A stretch of 9,357 nt of DNA from NCBI GenBank assembly GCA_036554945.1, contig DATBMH010000005.1, positions 1-9,357 of the forward strand, written 5' to 3'. Source of the DNA: JACDAN01 sp036554945 (GTDB taxonomy: Bacteria > Actinomycetota > Thermoleophilia > Gaiellales > Gaiellaceae). A program made the translations under genes and the position numbers. The notes under the pieces are model-generated. The model ran no database searches and was not told where the DNA came from. It was given only the letters and a program-made list of their open reading frames with translations. Of this stretch, positions 1-6,322 are shown in pieces; position 1 is the first letter of the stretch; every line of letters starts with the position of its first letter.

Positions 1-987
1 AAGCCGTTCGAGCGGATGCGGCTCGCGGCGTTCGTGGCGCGCTGCCAGACGATCAAGGGCCACGGCGAGCTCGACCGGACGCCGCTCGTCGAGTGGCTGA
101 CGAGGCTCTGCGGCCGCGGCGTCGTCGAGAAGCTCTGGAAGCCCCTCCTGGACTCGAAGTTCGACGGGCACTACGACGACCTGCCGGCCACCTACATCTG
201 GGCGCGCACGAAGCGCATGTCGAAGACGCGCGACAAGAGCGGCGCCGAGATCATGGGGTGGCTCGAGGGTGGCTACACGACCCTGATCGACGCGCTGGAG
301 CGCCGGATCCGCGAGCTCGGCGGCGAGTTCCACACCGCCACGCAGGTCGACCAGATCTCGCAGAGCGGGATCGTGGTCGAGGGCCGCTACCGGCCGTTCG
401 ACTACGTGCTCTGCACGCTCGCTCCGCCGCAGGCCGCGTCGGTTCTGGCGCCGGAGCTGAAGCACCACGCGCACGCCGACCGGTTCCGGTACCTCGGCGT
501 CGTCTGCCTGCTCCTGCGGACGACGAAGGAGATCAGCCCCTACTACCACCTGAACATCACGGATCGCCGGGTGCCGCTGACGACCGTGGTCGAGACGACG
601 CACGTCGTCGACCCGGAGTACGTCGGCGGGCACCTGATGTACATCACGCGCTACGTCGAGCCCGGCCATCCCGACCAGGAGCGGCCGATCGACGAGCTCG
701 AGGCCGACTACCTCGCGGAGGCGCGGAAGATCTTCCCGGAGCTCACCGACGACGTGATCCTCCATCGCAAGCTGCAGCGGGCGCGGATCACGGAGCCGGT
801 GCACCTGCTGGGCGGCAGGGCGAACCTGCCGGAGATGTTCCCGGCGCCGGGCCTCGCGCTCGGGTCGCTCGCGCACGTCTACCCCGAGATCTCGAGCGGC
901 CAGGCGACGATGGGCGTCACCAACCGCATCGTCCCGGGAATCCTCGAGCGTCTCCGCGAGAGCGGACGCGAGGAGGTGGCGGCGTGA
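1..987 (+). CDS. FAD-dependent amine-oxidase-like oxidoreductase, C-terminal part (5' end outside window)
   Basis: The frame is open from base 1 and encodes 328 residues before TGA, so the true start and the N-terminal Rossmann/FAD motif lie upstream of the window. The fragment has the family's W-x-PLL-x-x-KF segment near residues 46-54 and a G-x-x-E-GG loop at 86-91 before a helix. The C-terminal FAD-contacting stretch (PGLALGSLAHVYPE, about 284-297) is followed by a helix containing TNRI. This matches the NAD(P)/FAD-dependent oxidoreductases related to protoporphyrinogen oxidase and UDP-galactopyranose mutase that often sit in polysaccharide clusters. The substrate cannot be told from the sequence. 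The gene overlaps the next one by 4 nt (GTGA) and so probably belongs to the same glycan operon. The family call is fairly secure; a specific reaction is not. Confidence 0.8.
   Translation, partial: KPFERMRLAAFVARCQTIKGHGELDRTPLVEWLTRLCGRGVVEKLWKPLLDSKFDGHYDDLPATYIWARTKRMSKTRDKSGAEIMGWLEGGYTTLIDALERRIRELGGEFHTATQVDQISQSGIVVEGRYRPFDYVLCTLAPPQAASVLAPELKHHAHADRFRYLGVVCLLLRTTKEISPYYHLNITDRRVPLTTVVETTHVVDPEYVGGHLMYITRYVEPGHPDQERPIDELEADYLAEARKIFPELTDDVILHRKLQRARITEPVHLLGGRANLPEMFPAPGLALGSLAHVYPEISSGQATMGVTNRIVPGILERLRESGREEVAA
971..977 (+). promoter_or_regulatory. Shine-Dalgarno site for the GT39-like gene
   Basis: AGGAGGT lies 6 nt before the GTG at 984, inside the end of the upstream reading frame. 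It fixes the start of the membrane glycosyltransferase at this GTG. The open frame actually runs back to about base 93, but that part is only the out-of-frame shadow of the oxidoreductase. Confidence 0.75.
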
Positions 988-2777
988 CCGCCGCCGTCGC
1001 CGCGGTTCGGGGACAGGCGGAGCGCCTGCGGGTCGCCGTCTCGGCGGACGCGATCGCGCTCGGCGGGCTCGCGGCCTACTCGCTCGTGCTCCTCGCTGCG
1101 GCGTGGGGGACCTGGGGCGACCTGGACAGCGACACCGGCTACGACCTGATGGCCGGGATCCGCATCGCCGACGGCGAGGTTCCCTACCGCGACTTCATCT
1201 ACTTCTACGGGCCGCTCGCACCGGGGCTCTCGGCGCTCGCCGTCCTCGTCGGCGGCTCGAGCGTCGGCGCGGCGGTGGCGCTCGGCCTGCTCGTGACCGG
1301 CGCGATCGTCGGTGCGACCTACGCGCTGGCTCGGACGCTCGTCGGCCCGCTCGGCGCGTTCCTCGCGGCTGCGCTGACCACGGCGGTCGCGCTGATCCCG
1401 AACAACTACAGCTTCGTCCTCCCCCACACGCACGGCGCGACGCTCGGCACGCTCGGGCTCCTGGCGATGCTGCTCTTCGTCGCCCGCTACGCGCAGCAGG
1501 AGCGGACGGCCTGGCTGCTCGGCGCCGGCGCCTCGATCGGGCTCGTCGCGCTGACCAAGCCCGAGCCGCTGGCCGCCGCAGCCGTCGGAGCAGGGCTCTG
1601 GCTCCTCCTCCGGTGGCGGGACGGCGCCCGCTTCCGGCGCGAGGCCGCCGTGCTCCTGGCGCCGGCGCTGGCGATCCCCGCCGTCGTCTACGGCGCCTTC
1701 GCCGCCGCGGCGTCGGCTCACACGCTGGTGTTCGAGAACCTCTACCCGGTCGACTTCCTCGACGCCGCGGGCAACGCGATGATCGAGAGCCGCATGCCGA
1801 TGACCCCTTCGAGCTTCGCGGAGGTCGGCGGCAAGCTCGCGCTCTACGCCGGCGGCTGCGTGGCGCTCGTGCTCGTGGCCGGCGCGATCGCGCGGGGCGG
1901 GCGGCTCGGCCGCTGGCTCACGATCGCGTGCGTCGCCGGCGGGCTGCTCTTCGTCGCCGGCGCGCTCGTCAAGCCGGACGGCCTGCGGGACGGCATGTAC
2001 TACCTCTACGGCTGGATCCCGGCCGGCGCCGTCATCGCGCTTGCGCTCCTCGTCCGCCGCTACCGCCACCGGGCCGGGAAGTGGGCGGCCGTGGGCCAGG
2101 TCGAGCTGGCGACGGCGGCCGTGCTCGCCGTCCTGGCGCTGACGACCTACGCGTCGTTCGTCGTCCACGGCTGGCGGCCGCAGATGGCCGTCTACTACAT
2201 CCCCTTCGCCGCCGTGCTCCTCGCGAGGCTGCACCTCTTCGAGCTCGTGCGGAACCGCCCGGGGTACGTCCTCGGCGCCGTCTGGCTCGCCTTCCTGGCG
2301 CTGGCAGCTGCCGGCCTGACCCTCAAGGACGTCCGGGCCGAGTCCGCGACCGTGCACGGCGCGGGCGGCTCGCTCGCGGAGACGCCGGGCGAGGCGGTCG
2401 CCTACCAGTCCGCCGTCGACGCGATCGCTGCGCAGACGCGGCCGGGCGAGCCGATTCTCGTGGCGCCCCTGCTGACCGGCCTCCACGCGCTCTCCGACCG
2501 CCCGAGCGCCCTGCGCGAGCTCTCGATGCTCCCGGGTGCGCTGCCGACGGCGGCGGACGAGCGCGCCGCGATCGCGCGGCTCGAGGACGCCGGCGTCCGA
2601 TTTGCGATCACCGACAACCGTGAGTGGCGCGGCTACGGCCACACCTCGTTCGGCGACTCGTTCGACCGCGAGCTCGCCCGCTGGATCGAGGGCAATTTCA
2701 ACCATGCGGCGACGATCCGCGTTCCCGGCGAGGACGGCCGGGAGCTCGACGTCTGGCTGAAGAGGAGGATCCCGTGA
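984..2777 (+). CDS. Polytopic GT-C / GT39-like membrane glycosyltransferase
   Basis: Encodes 597 residues from GTG, chosen because of the strong ribosome site and the 4-nt GTGA overlap with the upstream stop. After a first membrane helix (about 25-44) comes an acidic loop with DLDSD (46-50), then GEVPYRDF (64-71) and YGPL. This is the arrangement of GT-C enzymes of the PMT/GT39 superfamily, where loop-1 acidic residues are catalytic. About a dozen hydrophobic segments follow up to residue 446, then a soluble domain of about 150 residues (447-597) that is probably extracytoplasmic. Enzymes of this class use polyprenyl-phosphate-linked sugars outside the membrane. By inference it adds a sugar to a surface glycan or lipid; donor and acceptor are unknown. 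It sits between a redox enzyme and a sugar-nucleotide enzyme, which agrees with a glycan role. Confidence 0.8.
   Translation: MTAAVAAVRGQAERLRVAVSADAIALGGLAAYSLVLLAAAWGTWGDLDSDTGYDLMAGIRIADGEVPYRDFIYFYGPLAPGLSALAVLVGGSSVGAAVALGLLVTGAIVGATYALARTLVGPLGAFLAAALTTAVALIPNNYSFVLPHTHGATLGTLGLLAMLLFVARYAQQERTAWLLGAGASIGLVALTKPEPLAAAAVGAGLWLLLRWRDGARFRREAAVLLAPALAIPAVVYGAFAAAASAHTLVFENLYPVDFLDAAGNAMIESRMPMTPSSFAEVGGKLALYAGGCVALVLVAGAIARGGRLGRWLTIACVAGGLLFVAGALVKPDGLRDGMYYLYGWIPAGAVIALALLVRRYRHRAGKWAAVGQVELATAAVLAVLALTTYASFVVHGWRPQMAVYYIPFAAVLLARLHLFELVRNRPGYVLGAVWLAFLALAAAGLTLKDVRAESATVHGAGGSLAETPGEAVAYQSAVDAIAAQTRPGEPILVAPLLTGLHALSDRPSALRELSMLPGALPTAADERAAIARLEDAGVRFAITDNREWRGYGHTSFGDSFDRELARWIEGNFNHAATIRVPGEDGRELDVWLKRRIP
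2763..2768 (+). promoter_or_regulatory. Shine-Dalgarno site for the SDR epimerase
   Basis: AGGAGG lies 5 nt before the GTG at 2774. It supports this GTG as the start of the epimerase, placing the nucleotide-binding glycine motif right at the N-terminus as is normal for the family. The open frame begins further upstream (about 2624), but that extension has no family resemblance. Confidence 0.75.
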
Positions 2778-3763
2778 AGAGGGTCGGAGTAACCGGAGCC
2801 GCGGGCTTCATCGGCTCGCACCTCTGCGAGCGGCTGCTCGCGGAGGACGTCGAGGTCGTCGGGATCGACGATCTCTCCTACGGATCGATCGCGAACGTCG
2901 CGCCGTTCCTCGATGACCCCGGCTTCCGGTTCGAGGTGCTGGACTGCACGAACCGGCGCGAGCTGCGAACGGCGTTCGAGGGCTGCGACGCGATCGCACA
3001 TCTCGCGGCGAAGAAGATCCCGCGCTTCGGCGGCGTCCTCTCGACGCTCGAGGTGAACGTGGGCGGCGTGAACGCGGCCGCAGCCGTGGCGCTGGCGCTC
3101 GACGCCGACCTCGTCTTCACGTCCACCTCGGACGTGTACGGCGACGGCACGCCTCCCTACCAGGAGGACGGCGAGATCGTCCTCGGACCTCCGACCTCGA
3201 AGCGCTGGTCGTACGCCGTCTCGAAGCTCTACGACGAGCACCACCTCCTCGCGCTCGCCGACGAGCGGGGACTGCGGACGACGATCCTGCGCCTCTTCAA
3301 CGCCTACGGCCCGCGCAACCACCTGAGCTGGTGGGGCGGCCCGATGGTCACCTTCGTCGAGGCGCTGCTGGACGGCGAGCAGATGGAGATCCACGGCGAC
3401 GGCCAGCAGACCCGCACCTTCACGTACGTGACCGACACGGTCGACGGGATCGTCCGGGCGCTGCGCTCGCCTGACTCCCGCGGCGAGATCGTCAACGTCG
3501 GCGGCATCCAGACGATGACGATCCTCGACCTCGCGTCTCGCATCCAGCGCTCGATGCACATCCCGCAGCCGCTGCGGGCCAACTTCGTCGCGTACGAGAC
3601 GCTGCCGGGCAAGTACCAGGACGTCCGCCACCGCGTCCCCGACACGACCAAGGCAGAGGAGCTGCTCGGCTTCAAGGCCCAGGTCGGGGTCGACGAGGGG
3701 CTGGAGCGGACGATTGCGTGGCACCGAGCGAGGCGCGAGAGCGGCGCCGTGGCCCGCGCATGA
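2774..3763 (+). CDS. NAD-dependent epimerase/dehydratase (extended SDR, NDP-sugar)
   Basis: A 329-residue extended short-chain dehydrogenase starting at GTG and overlapping the GT39-like stop by 4 nt. Visible motifs are the Rossmann glycine pattern TGAAGFIG (7-14), acidic ribose-binding D32/D33 (IDDLS), HLAA (76-79), and the catalytic triad: T118 in TSTSDVYG, then Y147 and K151 in YAVSK. FNAYGP (175-180) and the substrate-side HGDGQQTRTFTYV (207-219) are typical of NDP-sugar epimerases, 4,6-dehydratases and UDP-glucuronate decarboxylases. It should act in the cytoplasm on a nucleotide sugar feeding the neighbouring glycosyltransferases. Which of these reactions it performs is not readable from the motifs. 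SDR class confidence is high; the product is open. Confidence 0.88.
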   Translation: MKRVGVTGAAGFIGSHLCERLLAEDVEVVGIDDLSYGSIANVAPFLDDPGFRFEVLDCTNRRELRTAFEGCDAIAHLAAKKIPRFGGVLSTLEVNVGGVNAAAAVALALDADLVFTSTSDVYGDGTPPYQEDGEIVLGPPTSKRWSYAVSKLYDEHHLLALADERGLRTTILRLFNAYGPRNHLSWWGGPMVTFVEALLDGEQMEIHGDGQQTRTFTYVTDTVDGIVRALRSPDSRGEIVNVGGIQTMTILDLASRIQRSMHIPQPLRANFVAYETLPGKYQDVRHRVPDTTKAEELLGFKAQVGVDEGLERTIAWHRARRESGAVARA

Positions 3764-4917
3764 ACGTCCACGAGTTCCAGGCGAAGGAGCTGCTCGGCTC
3801 CTACGGCGTCCCGGTGCCGCCGGGGGCCGTGGCGTACGCCCCGCACCAGGCGGTCGCGGGCGCGTGCGAGCTCGGCGGCGAGTCCTGGGTCGTCAAGGCC
3901 CAGATTCACGCCGGCGGCCGCGGCAAGGCGGGCGGCGTGCGCGTCGCCGAGTCGCCGGAGGAGGTCGGCCGGATCGCCGCGGAGCTGCTCGGCACCCGCC
4001 TCGTGACCGCCCAGACCGGCCCTGCAGGCTCGGTCGTCGGCCGCGTGCTCGTCGAGCCGGCCTCACGAATCGCGCGCGAGCTCTACCTCGGTCTGGTCGT
4101 CGACCGCGCCGCGCAGCGCACTGCGCTGATCGCCTCGACCGCAGGCGGCGTCGAGATCGAGGAGTCGGAGGCGAAGCTCGTGCGCGAGACGATCGACCCC
4201 GCGCTCGGACTCCAGGACTTCCAGTGCCGCAAGGTCGCGGCGGCCCTCGGGCTCGGCGGCGACCTGCTGCGGCCCGCCGTGAAGCTGATGCGCTCCGTCT
4301 ACCGCTGCTTCGTCGAGACGGACGCGCTCCAGGTCGAGATCAACCCGCTCGTCGTGACCGCCGAGGGCGAGCTGGTCGCGCTCGACGCGAAGGTCTCGTT
4401 CGACGACAACGCGATCGCGCGGCGTCCGGGCATCGCGGCTCTTCGCGACCTCGACGAGGAGGACCCGAAGGAGATCGACGCCTCCGAGCACGGCCTGAAC
4501 TACATCGCGCTCGACGGCAGCGTCGGCTGCATCGTGAACGGCGCGGGTCTCGCGATGGCGACGATGGACGCGATCACGCTCCACGGCGCCCGCCCGGCGA
4601 ACTTCCTGGACGTGGGCGGCGGCGCAACGCCGGAGAAGGTCTCGAACGCCTTCCGGATCGTGCTGACCGACCCGAACGTGAAGACGATCCTCGTGAACAT
4701 CTTCGCGGGCATCAACCGCTGCGACTGGATCGCGGAGGGCATCGTGGCCGCCAGCCGCGAGCTCGAGATCGACGTCCCGATCGTCGCGCGGCTCGCAGGG
4801 ACGAACGTGGAGGAGGGCAGGCGGATCCTCGCCGAGTCAGGTCTCTCCTTGATCTCCACCGAGAACCTCGACGAGGCGGCCTCCGCTGCCGTGGCCTCGC
4901 TGGGAGCGGCCGCATGA
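3760..4917 (+). CDS. Succinyl-CoA synthetase-family ligase, beta subunit (SucC/MtkA-like)
   Basis: A 385-residue ATP-grasp subunit, full length for the family. The ATG overlaps the epimerase stop (ATGA). No good ribosome site is visible, so translation probably depends on coupling. The N-terminus MNVHEFQAKELL is the standard opening. Nucleotide-binding VVKAQIHAGGRGKAGGV spans 44-60. The metal-binding acids and amides are E193/N195 in EINPL and D209 in LDAK. The CoA-ligase part shows NGAGLAMATMD (260-270) and FLDVGGGAT (282-290). With the alpha subunit it would form an acyl-CoA from a dicarboxylate, CoA and ATP or GTP. From recalled sequences, KVSFDDNA (211-218), NIFAGINRCDW (313-323) and RLAGTNVEEG (344-353) match malate-CoA ligase MtkA better than E. 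coli SucC or the MDLFEYQ-type SucC of Actinobacteria. The family is certain; succinate versus malate or another acid is undecided. Confidence 0.9.
   Translation: MNVHEFQAKELLGSYGVPVPPGAVAYAPHQAVAGACELGGESWVVKAQIHAGGRGKAGGVRVAESPEEVGRIAAELLGTRLVTAQTGPAGSVVGRVLVEPASRIARELYLGLVVDRAAQRTALIASTAGGVEIEESEAKLVRETIDPALGLQDFQCRKVAAALGLGGDLLRPAVKLMRSVYRCFVETDALQVEINPLVVTAEGELVALDAKVSFDDNAIARRPGIAALRDLDEEDPKEIDASEHGLNYIALDGSVGCIVNGAGLAMATMDAITLHGARPANFLDVGGGATPEKVSNAFRIVLTDPNVKTILVNIFAGINRCDWIAEGIVAASRELEIDVPIVARLAGTNVEEGRRILAESGLSLISTENLDEAASAAVASLGAAA
4902..4906 (+). promoter_or_regulatory. Shine-Dalgarno site for the alpha subunit
   Basis: GGGAG lies 7 nt before the ATG at 4914. With the ATGA overlap it supports this start, which gives the family's normal N-terminus MSVIVDRSSRV. 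Confidence 0.6.
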
Positions 4918-5819
4918 GCGTGATCGTCGACAGGAGCTCTCGCGTCGTCATCCAGGGCCTCACGGGCCAGCACGCGTCCTTCCACGCCGAGGAGGCGATG
5001 AAGGGCGGCACGAACGTCGTCGCCGGCGTCACCCCCGGCAAGGGCGGCACGACGCATCTCGGTCTCCCGGTGTTCGACACCGTCGCCGAGGCGGTCGCCG
5101 AGACCGGCGCGAACGTCTCCGGGGTCTTCGTCCCGCCGCCGTTCGCGGCGGACGCCGCGCTCGAGGCGATCGACGCCGGCGTGGACTGCGTGGTCGTGAT
5201 CGCGGACGGCGTGCCCGTCCAGGACATGATCGACGTGAAGCGCTACCTCGTCGGTCGCGACACCCTGCTCGTCGGCCCGAACAGCCCGGGGATCATCACG
5301 CCGGGCGAGTGCAAGGTCGGGATCATGCCGAGTCACATCTACCGCCCCGGCCGCGTGGGTGTCGTCTCTCGGTCGGGGACGCTGAACTACGAGGCCGTGC
5401 AGCAGATGACCGCCCGGGGGCTCGGCCAGTCAACGTGCGTCGGCATCGGCGGCGACCCGATCAACGGCGTCGACTTCGTCACCTGCCTCCGCGCGTTCGA
5501 GGAGGACGAGGACACCGACGTCGTGGTCATGATCGGCGAGATCGGCGGTCCGCAGGAGGTCGACGCCGCGCGCTGGGCCGCCGAGCACATGTCGAAGCCC
5601 GTGATCGCCTTCGTCGCCGGCTCCTCGGCGCCCGTGGGGCGTCGCATGGGCCATGCAGGTGCCATCGTCTCGGGCGAGTCCGACACGGCCACGGCCAAGA
5701 TGGACGCGATCGAGGCCCTCGGCCTGACCGTCGTCCGGAATCCCGCGCAGATCGGCGAGACCGTCGCCCGCGTCGTCCACGAGACGGGCGCCGGGCTGAC
5801 GCGCGTCGCGGCCCGCTAG
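4914..5819 (+). CDS. sucD: Succinyl-CoA synthetase-family ligase, alpha subunit (SucD-like)
   Basis: A 301-residue subunit overlapping the beta gene by 4 nt. It carries the CoA-binding N-terminal domain (GLTGQHASFH, 15-24; GVTPGKGGTTHLGLPVF, 38-54) and SRSGTLNYEAV (152-162). It also has GQSTCVGIGGDPING (171-185), MIGEIGG with E209, and the phosphohistidine H247 in MGHAGAI. It pairs with the beta subunit to form acyl-phosphate and then acyl-CoA through the phosphorylated histidine. Much of it resembles SucD (ITPGECK, GQSTC), while GGPQE (211-215) is shared with MtkB as I recall it. One oddity is GPNSPG at 121-126, where most relatives have GPNCPG, so S124 replaces the cysteine near the CoA thiol. 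All catalytic residues are otherwise present, so it should be active. Its stop overlaps that of the opposing YciI-like gene. The symbol denotes family; the true substrate may differ. Confidence 0.9.
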   Translation: MSVIVDRSSRVVIQGLTGQHASFHAEEAMKGGTNVVAGVTPGKGGTTHLGLPVFDTVAEAVAETGANVSGVFVPPPFAADAALEAIDAGVDCVVVIADGVPVQDMIDVKRYLVGRDTLLVGPNSPGIITPGECKVGIMPSHIYRPGRVGVVSRSGTLNYEAVQQMTARGLGQSTCVGIGGDPINGVDFVTCLRAFEEDEDTDVVVMIGEIGGPQEVDAARWAAEHMSKPVIAFVAGSSAPVGRRMGHAGAIVSGESDTATAKMDAIEALGLTVVRNPAQIGETVARVVHETGAGLTRVAAR

Positions 5820-6172
5820 CCCTCGTTCGCTTCGGACGTCGACCGCGGCGCGGACACGCGCTCGAAGCGGACGTTGCCCGCCGGGACCATCCAGGTCATG
5901 ACCTGGACCGCGAGCCGGCCGGCCTGCACCGCCGGGTCCTCGTTGCTGATCCGGCGCGCTGTCTCCGGGTCGCAGCTCATGATCGAGACGCCGCGCAGGC
6001 GCTCGTCGTCCTGGTCGTCGAGCGGCCCGCCGGCGACGATGTAGCCCTGCTCGCGCAGGTCGGCCCGGAAGGCGAGATGCCGGTCCTGAAGTGCGTTCGC
6101 CTCGTCTTCCGTGAGCTTCGGCGCGTCGGGGCGAAGCACGAGCAGCACGAGCGTGTGCCGGTCGAAGTGCAC
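5816..6172 (-). CDS. YciI-like (YCII domain) small protein
   Basis: 118 residues from a GTG at 6172. The frame stays open upstream to an in-frame stop at 6230-6232 but offers only ATT or CTG as alternative starts, and no ribosome site is obvious. The YCII fold is recognisable from RHLAFRADL with H32, then GYIVAGGPL (43-51), GVSIMSCD (61-68), NEDPAVQAG with D79 (77-85) and a final beta strand MTWMVP. H32 and D79 correspond to the conserved His-Asp pair proposed as the active site in this family. Family members are small dimeric alpha-beta barrel proteins, mostly of unknown role, with some acting in chlorinated-aromatic breakdown. No link to the glycan genes is visible. Its stop overlaps the alpha-subunit stop on the other strand. 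Confidence 0.75.
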   Translation of the reverse strand: MHFDRHTLVLLVLRPDAPKLTEDEANALQDRHLAFRADLREQGYIVAGGPLDDQDDERLRGVSIMSCDPETARRISNEDPAVQAGRLAVQVMTWMVPAGNVRFERVSAPRSTSEANEG

Positions 6173-6223
6173 CTGGCGAATGTAGACCAGGGCCCCCGTT
6201 GCCCGAGAGAGCGCGCGGTGCGT

Positions 6224-6256
6224 CGAGGGTTAGTAACACAGTGTCACTAACCCTCG
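6224..6256. repeat. Palindrome 1 of a related pair (33 nt)
   Basis: The sequence is symmetric about A6240, with 15 of 16 positions pairing; the only mismatch is A6235 against C6245. The arms read CGAGGGTTAGT and its complement, and the core is AGTAACACAGTGTCACT (6232-6248). It ends 52 nt before the YciI-like start. It could be an operator, a hairpin in RNA, or a dispersed repeat. Confidence 0.75.
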
Positions 6257-6281
6257 CTGCCGCTCAGAGAGGCGGAGGAGA

Positions 6282-6308
6282 GGCCAAGTAACACAGTGTT
6301 ACTTGGCC
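6282..6308 (-). terminator. Palindrome 2 (27 nt), candidate terminator of the flippase operon
   Basis: A perfect palindrome of 13 bp per arm around A6295, starting 14 nt after the flippase stop. The arms begin GGCCAAGT, and the core AGTAACACAGTGTTACT (6287-6303) differs from palindrome 1 by one base. Its place right after the last gene of the leftward operon fits a terminator hairpin, but no T-run follows on the - strand. A classic intrinsic terminator is therefore not shown, and a regulator-binding site remains possible. Confidence 0.5.
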
Positions 6309-6322
6309 GGTGGCGGGTCGGC

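Larger units (their letters stand above)
6173..6322. other. Non-coding gap with twin palindromes
   Basis: This 150-nt gap lies between the flippase stop and the YciI-like start and is the only intergenic space of any size in the window. It contains two palindromes centred at 6240 and 6295 and a purine-rich linker between them. I see no convincing -35/-10 pair and no T-run on either strand. It probably holds the end of the flippase transcript and the promoter of the YciI-like gene. Confidence 0.6.

Noticed and set aside
879..2705. A 608-codon open frame on the - strand opposite the GT39-like gene
   Set aside because: Its translation is Arg/Glu/Ala-rich with no recognisable motif, a normal antisense shadow in very GC-rich DNA. 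The + strand frame has membrane helices and a GT39-type loop.
3714..4913. Long N-terminal extension of the alpha-subunit frame (about 400 codons), which might suggest a beta-alpha fusion
   Set aside because: The extension is the out-of-frame shadow of the beta gene. The alpha family N-terminus starts at 4914 after a ribosome site.
6257..6281. Small imperfect hairpin in the linker between the two palindromes
   Set aside because: Only four base pairs plus a wobble can form, which is expected by chance in GC-rich sequence.
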